Shown here: positions 43,331 to 53,944 of the stretch, one piece after another
How positions within the stretch are numbered: the stretch's first letter is position 1
Layout of the letters: each line of letters starts with the position of its first letter
DNA from: Lunularia cruciata
Taxonomy: Eukaryota; Streptophyta; Marchantiopsida; Lunulariales; Lunulariaceae
Assembly (NCBI GenBank): GCA_948567375.1
Contig: OX419757.1
Coordinates: 61,876,001 to 61,940,000, forward strand
DNA length: 64,000 nucleotides
Direction: 5' to 3'
Notes under the pieces: model-generated
Database searches by the model: none
Told to the model about the DNA's origin: nothing
Seen by the model: the letters and a program-made list of their open reading frames with translations, nothing else
Program-made: the position numbers and the translations under genes

Positions 43331-43659
43331 AAAGGCTTTGATAGCCAATGATTAGAAGTAGCACCATTACTAGAATACCAACTTCCATTTTGATTTACTC
43401 GTGTCATGAAGGACGTGAGGATGTTTGTTGCATTGGCTTCCTATTGCTCTATTGCTCGGCTTGTATTTCCTCAGATTGAACGAGGCCTCATTGACATAAA
43501 AGTCATTGATGGTCTTCTTTACCATTGAGGTACCGTTCAAAGTCAATTAAGTTAACATCAACATATCAACTTACCGTGTATTCTTCAGATTTCCCATCTA
43601 GAGTACAGGGCCTGAATCTCTTGATTGATCAAGATTCTCTCCTCTCATATATTATTGAA
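43331..43659. other. No recognisable gene
   Basis: This is probably flank or leader of the copia remnant; no motif is recognised. Confidence 0.3.
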
Positions 43660-43745
43660 GCCTAACCCCAGTTAACCCCCTATGTCTTTTCCTTATACGG
43701 CTTGATGTGGGTCTTCCCATACTTCTTGTCACCCCACGATGTGGC
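43660..43745 (+). repeat. Short dispersed repeat G, copy 4
   Basis: It reads CCCCAGTTAACCCCCTATGT, then TTTTCCTTATACGGCTTGAT and GTGGGTCTTCCC-TACTTCTTGT-like text. It is closest to copy 2. Confidence 0.65.
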
Positions 43746-46500
43746 CTTTCTCCGTTTCTCACCCCCAGCGAAACAAGGAGGTACATAAGCTTGACTTCGG
43801 CTTCAGTTCTTTTGGAGATAAAGGAGGCATGAAAGAGCACCGAAGGAAGCGCTCGATGAGGTTAAGTAGGGTCCTGGAAGGGAATTGCAGTTGATGTGAA
43901 TGCTGGTTGAAAGCAAAGGTGTGAGCAAAGGAGGATGATAGGTGGAAATTGACTGGCTGGTTTGTTGGGTTCTAGAGCGCAAGCTTTTGTTTCATCGATT
44001 TAGAGCTGCTGCAAAACAGCTTTGATTTCTCTTTGATAAGACGGTTGGAGGAAAAGTTGGCTCTTTGTGAGCCATTTAAACATTTGACCTTCTTGTATCA
44101 ATTGTCGTGTCGTGTCGACGCCTCTCCCGCTTTGGCGAGGATGTGCAGGTGCGCAAGAGCTAGCATTTGAAGCCTCGGGTATTTCAGCTATTCTGCGTCA
44201 AGCAGCGCATTTATTTATTCGCCTGATGCGAGGTGTGTGAAGCGCAGGACGCTCCCATGACAGAGTCCAGGTAATCAAAATTTGATTCGATTCGAACAAC
44301 TCATTGATCAGACTACCGTGCTTCGGGCGTTTATCACAGTAACTCTTTCCTTTCAACACCAATTTCTCTCTTTACCGAAAATCTGTAACATAATGCTTGA
44401 TTCCTTGAAAGGGCACTGCCAAAGACAGCGATGAGGAAAGTCAAAGAAAACAGGGAAGACAGTCCTAAAATGATATTCTTATGATCTCTACACGAGGTTG
44501 CTATTTATGACTAGGCTGCGGTGTGAATAGGATCAAAACATTCAAAATTCAGCGTCTGCGGCATGCAGGAAGACACTGAAATGTTCGAGCGATGGTCTAC
44601 ATTTTAAAGATGTGGACCTGGATGATATCGACAGAGCAAGAGGCACTATGATGGGTTTAATCTCACAGGGTGCGGGACAGTTCGAAAGAAGAGGAGTATG
44701 TCCGGCAAAATACAGGGCTGTTCCGCGAACTCGCTGAGAAGTAGCTTACGCTGCTTTCCTGAATGACATTTAACAATTGAAGAAAATCCCCCTCCCAAAT
44801 CTCCCGAGACACAAGTAGAAAGGTAAAGCACAACAGGTATTTGTAGGTCTTGAAGAGAATGTAGCGCAAGATTCAAGAAGAACACGCGAATTACGAAAAT
44901 CTCCAAGCGACTCTCTGTGATATGGAATGTATGTACTGCAGGCATGAAGTTTGAAGAAAGGACATGACTAGCCAGGACTGTTGTATGCGAAACTCTTGCA
45001 CCTAGTTGATATAGGTCAGGGTATATGGAAATAAGATGTGTCGTATATATTATAGCAAAGCAATGGAAATTATATACGGACGGAATGGTGCAGCGTGCAC
45101 ATTGTTACCCTTCTCCCCACTGTAAAAGTTTTGCTGGGTCTGATTACTGAAGGAATATCATCCAGCTAGAATAGACTATTACACTTTGGTGTGTGTTGAA
45201 TTTTCAGAACTTTGGGAACAAGGCTCGGAGTACCAAGTTGATGTCGAGATTTAGGGAATTATCAGTGCGCCGGTGCTCTTTCTAGAAGACGAAGAATGAA
45301 TATCACCGCTTATCAGGGTCCTGCATATGTAACTCTAAGCGGGACAAATGGTATTCACGATGCAGGTGACACATAACTGGTATTTGCAAGGCATGAACGC
45401 TGCTGCTAACAGGAATGAGCAATTTTAAGATCTTTGGCCGCACTGAAATGAGATCAAAGAATCATGACATGTGCCCCTTGGAGACAGACGGAGAGAATCT
45501 CACGGACTTGAACTAAACTTAGCTGAAAGGGACAAGGAAGGGCATTAATCTGGGAAGACAGGCCTCTATGTTTGAGGCCAGAAATCTTAGCTAGGAAATA
45601 ACCTGGGGACAGGGAGCATACCTACTGTCACCCGTGCGGTTGTGGAGACTACAGTAATCACAATCCCGGCATCCAATCTGGAAGCACACGGTCTAAAATA
45701 TTGTTTGATCTAAGTTGCGTCATCGTAATGAAGGTTGGTCTCCCTCAGTGACACAACTCTCCGCGCATTCACTGCAAATGAGGTCGCGATGAGGAGATTT
45801 GTCACCCTAAACGATTTTTAAAACTAGTAGTCCAGCACAATATACTTTTGACCATGAATTGTGTTTCTTGGCACATGCAAAGACTGGGGGAAGAGATCCG
45901 CCAGGTATTACCCTAAAACTTGGTCGTGCAATGTGCGAGGAGCTACGAAATTTTTTTGAATACTTCGAAAGCCTTTGGAACTCACTTTAACACCTTTGCA
46001 TGCCGATGTGCAGGACCATCGGCAAAGCAAAAGATTTTCTCGTCTACGCACGAAAACGACTATACGGGAGTTCATATGGTAAGGATGCCACTCAAGTAAA
46101 CGAGGCGGTAAACGCGAATTAACTGAATGTGAGTGTATGTTTCAAGAAGATGCAATTACGACAGGCGTATAAGCGTGTCAAAGTCAGACAAAAGAACTCA
46201 GCACGTATGTCAAAGTTCACAGAGAAAAGTGTGTGCTGCATCATGTCTGGGTTCCTGGGTGAAGTGAAGCCATGTTTCGAAGTTTCTGAACACAATAAAT
46301 TGTGCCAAAGAGGTGGGAGCTGCTCACATTGCCTCTGTGCAAAGCTGCTGGCACTTCAAAGCGTGCCACGGAAGTTAGAATCGCTAGTAATCAAGCATCA
46401 AGCGATTGTTTAGCAATTCGCAATCAATAAAAGACTAACTCTCGTTGAAGTTTTCTTGCTATTTTCGTTGAAAGAAAATGGAAAGAGAACATTTATTTTT
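43746..46500. other. Unassigned low-repeat region
   Basis: No gene is recognised. The longest frames (44646-44945 minus, 46129-46413 plus, 94-99 codons) lack known domains. It is less AT-rich than the retroelement tracts. Confidence 0.3.
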
Positions 46501-46529
46501 GACCCTTTTGACAAAAAAAGTGCTTACGC

Positions 46530-46880
46530 ACCTTCGGGCCTGTCCCGTTAGGGAGAGCCCTCCAGGCTTCAACCCGAACCCGATGGCCCAAAAAGCACTC
46601 GCCCAAAGGTTTTCATACTTTTGAGGAATTTCCAGCTATCAAGGTTCGAAGAAGACGTCTTAGCCACTTGTGTAACTTCAGCACTGTTCCGCTCTGTCCT
46701 AGAAGGCATTACTCCTTGGGAGGGGGGCGGAGCCCCGCCCCGAAAGTTGTAGTTAGGGACTTGACCGAGCCAGGCTCGGGTCAAGTATGGATGGACTGCG
46801 CCCAGCCGCGCCAATAACCCACCGCAGTTGAGGTATGTAGTTCCTCCGCAGGGCCTCCGACGACTCTCATGCGATCAAGA
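46530..46880. other. GC-rich island
   Basis: About 350 bases are much richer in G+C than the surroundings, with a palindromic GGGGCGGAGCCCCGCCCC at 46724-46741 and several GCC/GGC-rich words. No nuclear coding frame is evident. Possible sources are organelle (mitochondrial intergenic) DNA or a local CpG-rich regulatory element; neither is shown. Confidence 0.45.
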
Positions 46881-46989
46881 TCTGTACTTGGCAATATTGA
46901 CAGTATTGTATTGTACAAGCACTTTCTCCATCGTGATGACGATATTGTCTCTGCAAGTGCAAATGAAATCCAGTGCATGTGCTATTAAT

Positions 46990-47620
46990 TAAATTATAAA
47001 ACGTAGATACGACAAGTATAATTTCAGATTAAGTTACATTATATATATTTTTTAAATTTATCATGATTAGTTATGGTTGGTCGAAGTCCATGCAGAGATA
47101 ACACACAATTTAGAGGAGCTTGTGAGAATGAGTGGCACTGATATGAAAATTGTAGTATATGAATTCAGGACTACTTTTAGACATTTGACTTTGAAAAACG
47201 AGGTGAGAACCCTTCCATAAGTCTTTTTACTACAAAATAATTGTAACCCAAGGAAAAACATTTGAATGAATTCTTGACATGGTTGGTTGGCTAAGATAAG
47301 ACCATACTTAGGAAATTATTTTCATTGATCTTGGATATCCTCTTTGAATTCAGAGTAAATTTTATTTATTAACATTAGTTAATATGGTACTTTATAAAGT
47401 TTATACGAAGAATTACATTTGTTCAGATTACGATGAGGAGGTATTACATTATTCTGTTTGCCGATACCTTTTCTTATTGAGTTGGAAATGTCTTGAGTTT
47501 ATGAGAGGTCTTGGAGCTTGAAGAGGTGTTATGCAATTCTATTCTGTGCTTTCTTAATCTATGGTGCTCTGCCTGAATGTTTATAAGAGGTCCATGATGG
47601 GTGAGAGATATACTAACCTA
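46990..47620 (+). repeat. LTR-like dispersed repeat, copy 2
   Basis: It matches 371-960 in order: ATCATGATTAGTTA, GACATGGTTGG with AAGATAAGACCA, ATTATTTTCAT, GAGGAGGTATTACATTAT, TTATTGAGTT, and a CTTTCTTAATCTATGGTGCT block. It is more diverged than a same-element LTR pair would be. Confidence 0.5.
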
Positions 47621-47789
47621 TAAACCTTCTTCCTTCTTGTAAATTATACCCCATTCAAAGCATTACAATCTAAGTTCTATAGTCTTTATTTATATTTTTT
47701 AGACAACGTCTTCTTAAAATGGTTTTGTCAAGATCTTTCTAATATTACTAAGAATTCTGAATTTGATGCTTTAACTGTCATCCTAAACA

Positions 47790-48050
47790 TACATCTATTT
47801 CACTTTTGAACCATGTGAACTTAATCCAAGTTTTGAGACAAACAACTTAGTTTGAGCTCCAACTCTCGCAAATCATTTTACTTTTATGCACTTCTAAATA
47901 ATCATGATCTTAACGAAAATAACTTGATGAGAGCTTTCTAATAGTTCTCTCAAAAATTGAATCAACCAAGACATACTATACATATGTATTGTAGGGTATA
48001 TTATCCCAAAATCAAGGCTTATCTCCACAACTTATGGAGCTTCCTCTTCG
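47790..48050 (-). repeat. Dispersed repeat E, inverted copy
   Basis: The reverse complement matches 18840-19083: the CACAACTTATGGAG block (CTCCATAAGTTGTG), ATACATATGT, GAAAGCTCTCATCAAG and AACTTGG-like text to the end. It is the only copy of this repeat on the minus strand in the window. Confidence 0.6.
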
Positions 48051-50169
48051 GATAATAAGTGTCAATTGCCATAACTCCTTGGTCATTCAAGCTCTTAGAA
48101 CATTCTTCGACTTGTTTGAACTATGCTGGCGAAAGCTTACAAAAAAGGTCAGAAGCTCACAAAGCTTCAAAAAAGGTCATAAGCTCGCAATCTCTCACAA
48201 AAAGCAGTCTTGCTACCCGTTTTTGGACCCTTCCTTTATTTCTTGCACTTCCTGAACTGCCCTAGATAAAAATTGTAAAATCTAAATTGCCCATTCTAAC
48301 ATTTATAATCTTCCGATCCCCCATCATTCTTCAGTCAGGAATTCAATCATGTCAACTTGATGTTTCTGCCCAGTCCTTTTTGAATATGGCCTCACAAAAA
48401 TTTGCTTCCCATTGATGACACCTAGCTTTGCATCATGCGGCCCGAGGTAACCGTTTAGTTGAAGAAACTCACATCACCCCGAGGCAAAGTTCCTACTCCT
48501 CTAACTAACCTATGTCCAAAGTACAAATGACCTCGGGTCAGACTTCTACTGTCTACTCCGATCCAAAGTTTATGTTCACTTCGAGGTGGAGTACCTTTCT
48601 TCAGATCGGATTAAAACTCCCACTTTGGATTTGAATCTCTGCCTACTCTAAAGAAACTGCTTTCTTTTCTACTGATCCTCACTACTTTTACTCCTAAACT
48701 GTAAAAACTAAAAAAGTGTGGGTACCACAACATCCTTTTCAACCACGGATTGTTTGTTAGCCTTGTGCTATGAAAGGTAGATTCAAATTCTTTTGCCAAC
48801 TGCAACAACAAATGGTGGAGGTGAAGTAGGAGGCTAGTAGGCTAGTAGATTTCCTTATTTGTCTACAGTTCAACCATGACTTCCATTTTTCTAATAAATA
48901 CACTTCATAATGGCCCAAATCCTTAAGTGTCCATCCACTTGCCTCCACAAGTTCATTGATCAGATTTATCAATGAGAACACACATAAAAGGAATAACATC
49001 TTTAACATTCCATCTAGGCAATGTCTTGGGTGCTTTTGTCTCAAATCTACCATAACTTTGAAGCTATAGTTTTGAAGATAAGATTGATAGGCAATAACTC
49101 ATTGTAAAGTTACTATGCTTTTTAGTTGACTAAATTTTTTTTAGACCAAAGGAGTGTGTAGAAAATAAATTAGTCATCATGTTAATTTGATGCTTTATAA
49201 GGTCTCCAATACTGGTCTACTTTATCTTATACTCAAAGTTGTAATCTTTATTTTTAACTAGGAACAACCCTCAACTATTGAATCTTACTTGTTTGCTAAA
49301 GACAACACAAAGTTGTAGTTTTGTTACTCAATGGTGAAAAAAAATTCTAATCAATAAAAATAAAGCTATCTAGAACTAATAAAAGCATAGCTCTCTAAGT
49401 AGTTAGCTTATAATCCAACTACCAAGAGTAACAACACCAGGAGTACAAGAGTAACTTGATGTTCACTTGCAATGAACATCAAGTTGCATGCATTTTGTTT
49501 CCTATATGACAATGATTAGGTTGGTGAAGTATGTATGTCAAAGTTTTATGCATATGTGTCATGGTTTTCAACTTTAAGATGGGATAGTAACATGTAAATT
49601 CAATTAAAAAAAGTGGAGGATATGTACACACATGATTTGTCAACTACATGTAGAGGCATATGAGTACAATCCTCAAACTCAACTTGGGTTCAACACCTTT
49701 GCCTAATTCTGAGAATATGAATATTCAAAAAAACCAAGTTTCATGCTATATAGGATTAGCTATATGAGAATTGTTTTTTGGAACTAAGTATTAAATTTCA
49801 ATTTTTTCTAGATTTTAGATATCAAATTTGGGATTTGGATCATTTTCCCCATGTAGAACTAAAATTTATTCATATATGTGTTGAGTAAAGATTCTTGGTT
49901 CAAATTTGGACAAAGTTATATGTTTCACCACATAATAAACTTATAAAGAAAAATTTAGATAATTTATAAAGTTAAATATATCAAGTTAATATTAAATACA
50001 GTTTAAACTCAAGTCTTTGATTTTAATTCTAGAATTTAAGAGGTTTGGATGATTTTAATATACTTGAATAAGATTACGCCTTCAAAATCAGTATCACATG
50101 TTGCTTCTTTTCTTGTATTACAAAATCTCTCTTATGCTTTATTTTGTAATACATCCTATATACTATGTT
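48051..50169 (-). other. Mostly unassigned; possible decayed ORF at 48610-49060
   Basis: Minus-strand frames 49053-48757 and 48811-48611 give VEASGWTLKDLGHYEVYLLE, KWKSWLNCRQ and, in another frame, LLQLAKEFESTFHSTRL, which look like successive parts of one broken protein. I do not recognise the family. The remainder (49070-50169) is AT-rich with nothing coding. Confidence 0.35.
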
Positions 50170-50274
50170 GTGCATATATACATTGCTACACAACATACAT
50201 TGCTATCAACATCATACACTATAGAAGCACAACTCACACATAAGTCATACATAGACTCTAAAGTGCCACAATCA
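50170..50274 (-). repeat. 3' terminal segment of the methyltransferase element
   Basis: On the minus strand this begins TGATTGTGGCAC directly after the purine tract, where a 3' LTR should start. About 95 bases match 17305-17402. I could not find the same sequence upstream of gag, so LTR status is not proven; it may be a truncated LTR. Confidence 0.45.
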
Positions 50275-50283
50275 CCCCCCTAG
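50275..50283 (-). other. Possible polypurine tract
   Basis: The minus strand reads CTAGGGGGG directly before the terminal TGATTGTGG. Position and composition fit a plus-strand primer, but the tract is short. Confidence 0.5.
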
Positions 50284-50445
50284 CTGGCGGTTAGGTCCCT
50301 CTAACTCCAGATAGCCATCTACTCTAAGTATATGGTATACCTTCTAATGGGCAAAGATCAGGAGGCCGGGTGCTATGGAGCACCATCGTTAGTCGCCTGT
50401 TTGCAATCTATACCATATAAAGAATGAACTAGCTACAGGTCAAGT

Positions 50446-50577
50446 ACATCTAGGACATAACCATTGTCCTTGAGGAACCACCGTGAGGGGAGGAGTCATC
50501 CATTCCATATACCATCCTCTCAAACAGCTATCACACACTAACATAGTAGCAGCTCCACCATAGCCACATAACATACA
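50446..50577 (-). pseudogene. PHD-finger-like module at the integrase C-terminus
   Basis: The frame continues from the integrase tail (GRDGVVWKDHVRNCAPCHLP) without a stop into CMLCG, LVCDSC, GWYMEWMTPPL and CPRC. Spacing fits the Cys4-His-Cys3 PHD finger, including the TPPL after the fifth and sixth ligands. In this copy the His position is Tyr and the following Cys position is Trp, so zinc binding at that site is lost. Three Cys pairs remain. PHD fingers commonly read the histone H3 tail; Ty3 chromoviruses carry a chromodomain at this place, so a targeting role in integration is a reasonable inference. Confidence 0.75.
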
Positions 50578-50589
50578 CCTCAAGCCTGC

Positions 50590-51860
50590 ACATACAAGTG
50601 CCAAGCTTGGGTCCATAGTACCATCAATGTTTGGAAGGTGGCATGGCGCACAATTGCGCACATGATCCTTCCAAACAACACCATCACGTCCTTCTTACAC
50701 AAGGACTCCAGATGGGAAAACCTCATGCACTCTCAAGATAGTGTGTCTTGTAGAAACATCGAGTGTCGTCGGTGTCTACTGTAGATATACATAGTCGCCT
50801 GGATGAAATTGACGGATTGAGGGCCTATAACCTCCTCCTCAAATGGTAGCATAGCGTAAAGTATCTTTATGCTGAGCAATCACCAAGTTCTCAAAGGGCA
50901 TCGGCATCACTCTCTGAAAAATCTCTGCCTGTTGAGAACATGCACTCATCCATACATCGGGGTCATCTAAGTCCAAAACTACAATAACATCTAGACAAAT
51001 GGCTCCAGGTAAATCTGGATCTCATCCATAGAGTAGAAAGTATGGAGAGAAGGATGCTAAGGAGGCTTGCCGGCTGAACTGATAGCCCATGGCCAACCAA
51101 GGTAATTGGAGATCCCAATCTCCCAAATGGCCTCTCTGCAATTCATACTTTTGCAATCCTCTCTTCACCGTCTGAACCACTCTCTCTGCTAAGCCATGTG
51201 CCTCAGGGTGATCTCGAGATGTGGTACGATGATCAATCAAGGCCATGTCACACAAGACCTAAAACTCCCCCAAGAACTCTGTACCCTGATCAATCAAAAC
51301 CTCAACTAGTGCACCAAAATGACTAAGAACTCGATCCAAGAACGAGTAAGCTGTCCCTTCACTAGACTTGCCAGGAAGTGCCACCAACTCAATCCACTTG
51401 GAGAAGTGCTCCACCATCACCAAAACATACCAATGATGTCTCACAATCAGCGGTAAAGGTCCGGCAAAGTCCAAACTCCAATGGTAACCCAATCCCATGA
51501 TAGGTAATGGGTGTAACTATGGCGTAGGAGCATTGAATGATGCTCTAACTCGGTCACAAACCACACATGTGGCAACAAACTACTATACCTCGGTCTGCAT
51601 ACCACGCCACCAATAATAACTCTAGAGTAAACTATACGTATGCTTAACTCCAAAATGTCCTAGCTCCTCATGAGCATGACGGACCAACTGTGGTCTCTGA
51701 GATGGAAGTGGTACTACTCGCACTCTACCATCCTCCCATACATGAAAAAGGTGTCTACCCTCCAATCTGAACCGTCTGGCTCGCTGAAGAACATGGTCTC
51801 TCTCCTTAGCCCCAATTGTGTCACCCATAACACTAGTGCAAAGATAGTCCATCACTAAGA
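50590..51860 (-). pseudogene. Integrase of the methyltransferase element
   Basis: It contains the HHCC zinc site (HAHEELGHFGVKH, then CVVCDRVR), core residues D (HWSLDFAGPLP near 51480), D (VLIDQGTEFLGEF near 51290) and E (HPEAHGLAERVVQTVKRGLQ near 51190), and a C-terminal GDYVYLQ, then TLDVSTRHTILRVHEVFP block. Stops include TAG at 51622, 51583, 51580, 51259 and 50776, TGA at 51022 and 50839, and TAA at 50695. The catalytic D, D, E residues are all present despite the stops. Confidence 0.85.
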
Positions 51861-52079
51861 CATCATCATGAATGTCTCGCTGAACTATACCAATATCTTC
51901 ACTCTCTGGATCTGTGACCTCAATAACTCCTCCTATATGCGCTCAAAGAGATACCACCAAAGCCTCTAAAATATACACAGAAAGGCTAACGCATGCCAAC
52001 CTGGCACCATCTCCTCATTTGTCTCACCATGCCAATGTGCTCCGGTGTGATCCTACTGGCTGGGACATGGGTTTCTAGT

Positions 52080-52450
52080 CAACCCATCTGCATCACGGTT
52101 CACCACTCCAGGTCTATGAACAACCATGAAATCATACTCCTATAAAATTAGAGCCCATTGTGCAAGCTTCCCTGAAAGCTTGTCAGACTCCATCAACCAC
52201 TTCAATGGCTGATGATCAGTGATGAGAGTGAAGGGGTTACCAAATAGGTAATATAGGAAATGTGCTACTGCCCAAACTGCTACCAAGCAGTCTCCCTCAT
52301 ATGAGCTATACTTCACCTCCGCTGAATTGTTGGAATGACTAGCATAGGCCACCACAAACTCCTTCTCCTCATCATCATGCTGGGTGAGAACCGCTCCAAG
52401 CCCCAACATACTTCAATCATTATGAACCTGAAATGGTCGTCCCCTGATCT
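52080..52450 (-). pseudogene. RNase H of the methyltransferase element
   Basis: It reads MLGLGAVLTQHDDEEKEFVV, YASHSNNSAEVKYSSYEGDC, FTLITDHQPLKWLMESDKL and KLAQWALIL, then stop (TAG, 52140) and EYDFMVVHRPGVVNRDADGL. The Asp before the first block is followed by a TGA where the family usually has Trp. The DHQPL and YEGD catalytic surroundings are intact. Confidence 0.85.
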
Positions 52451-53510
52451 ATCTCCTCAAAATAGGAGCAGATGTCAACCTCTCCTTGAGCTCTACAAAA
52501 GCCCTCTCCTGCTCATCTCCCCACCACCACTCCTGTGTAAGCTTGGTCAGCTTTGTCAAGGCCTTGGCAATGGCATTGAATCCTCTAACATAGCGGCAAT
52601 AGAAGTTTGCCAACCCAAGGAATGCTCGCACTCTGCTCACATCCGTAGGCCAAGGAATACAATAGAAGTTTGCCAACCCAAGGAATGCTCGCACTCTGCT
52701 CACATCCGTAGGCCAAGGAATACGTGCAATAGCATCCACCTTGGTCTGCTGGACACCAAGTCCTTCGGGGTAGATAGTGTGACTCAAATACTCAACCTGC
52801 TCGTGGAAGAATCTACACTTCCCAAGATGTAATTTGAGTCCATGAGATCTCAACCTCTCAAACACTTCTAACAACTGTCTCTCATGCTCCTCCACAATAG
52901 TGCTATAAACCAAAATGTCATCAATATAGCACCGAGCAAAATCCAATCTAGCTAGGATCCTATCCATGACCCTTTGGAACTCAACAGGAGCATTCTTTAA
53001 CCCAAATGGTTAGAACCTCCACTGATATAACACATCCTTGCCGTGAGGATCAATAGCCCAAAATGCTGTCTTGGACTTATACTCCTCCTTGATCAGCAAT
53101 TGATGATATCCCGCTCAAAGATCCAAAGTATTGAAGATCTTTGCATGCCCAATCACATCAAAAATCTCCTCTGGTGTAGGCATGGCATACCGATCAGCCC
53201 TGGTCTGTCGGTTGATAGGACGGTAATCTCCACACATCTCCCTATATGTATAGTTGCCATGCATATCCTTCTTGGTTGGCATCACTGTCACTGATGCATA
53301 CTCTCCATGTGAAATCTCCACCAAACTAGCTTCAAAAAGGTCACTACTCCGGCTCTGAATCAATGTCCTCTTCATCTCATTATATTGATAAGGATGTCGG
53401 AAAACTGGTGTGTTGCTAGTCAGCTCAATCCGTATACCATGTCCCTTTAGAGCACCCAAATCCTTCATACTAGAGGCAAAACAACTTGTGTGACTCCTCA
53501 AGAACCTCCA
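52449..53510 (-). pseudogene. Reverse transcriptase of the methyltransferase element
   Basis: It contains YASVTVMPTKKD, CGDYRPINRQTRADRYAMPT, AKIFNTLDL, a TGA at 53112, GYHQLLIKEE, KTAFWAID, WRF, a TAA at 53010, PFGLKNAPVEFQRVMD and the catalytic box CYIDDILVYS. Then come VFERLRSHGLKLHLGKC and the connection. A 21-residue stretch starting IPWPTDVSRVRAF is repeated in tandem (52609-52734), an in-frame 63-bp duplication that adds a second copy of the thumb motif. Confidence 0.88.
52612..52737. repeat. 63-bp in-frame tandem duplication in RT
   Basis: Two near-identical units carry AGAAGTTTGCCAACCCAAGG and CTCACATCCGTAGGCCAAGG. They are identical by eye, which implies the duplication is recent, later than most of the stop mutations. 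Confidence 0.85.
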
Positions 53511-53519
53511 AACCCTCCG

Positions 53520-53944
53520 TCTTTCCTCTTTAGTAAGCTTGGGTCCAAGATTTGGCTCCCAAGTATCCTCTGTAACTGTAGTAGGAGTAGAAGACGTACT
53601 GACTGACTGCTACAATGGGCCCTCGGGAGCAATAGTGTCATGCTCCCGACCACTAGAGGTCCCAGCCTCTATGTGAAAAACTCCCTCTGGCTGCAAGCTC
53701 CACATATCCTCTAGCTGCATCCCATGTGGACCAAGGGTGTAATCCAAGTAGCCCACGCTCACTTGGATGGACTCCAAGTAGACCACTCTCCCTAGTAGCT
53801 ACTGGATGTGTCCCAAGAATACCATGTCCACTCGGTCCATCGCCCCCCGCATGTGCATGAATCATCTCGATAGGCACAAGGCTCACAAGTGTCCAAGTGG
53901 TGATGCCTATCAAGTGCATCCTACGCTACTCTGCCAAGCCAAGG
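53520..53944 (-). pseudogene. Linker between methyltransferase and RT with GLLG-HP repeats
   Basis: The minus strand gives a Gly/His/Pro-rich segment with three related units: GILGTHP, GLLGVHP and GLLGLHP (about 53840-53750). A TAG lies at 53926 and another at 53611. No domain is recognised; it looks like a flexible spacer. Confidence 0.6.

Noticed and set aside
46375-46400. GAATCGCTAGTAATC, a universal small-subunit rRNA motif
   Set aside because: Flanking bases do not continue any rRNA; a chance match of this length is not surprising across 64 kb and a whole rRNA.
52335-52832. 165-codon plus-strand open frame
   Set aside because: It lies antisense to the RT/RNase H of the methyltransferase element and contains the translated 63-bp duplication; no family similarity.
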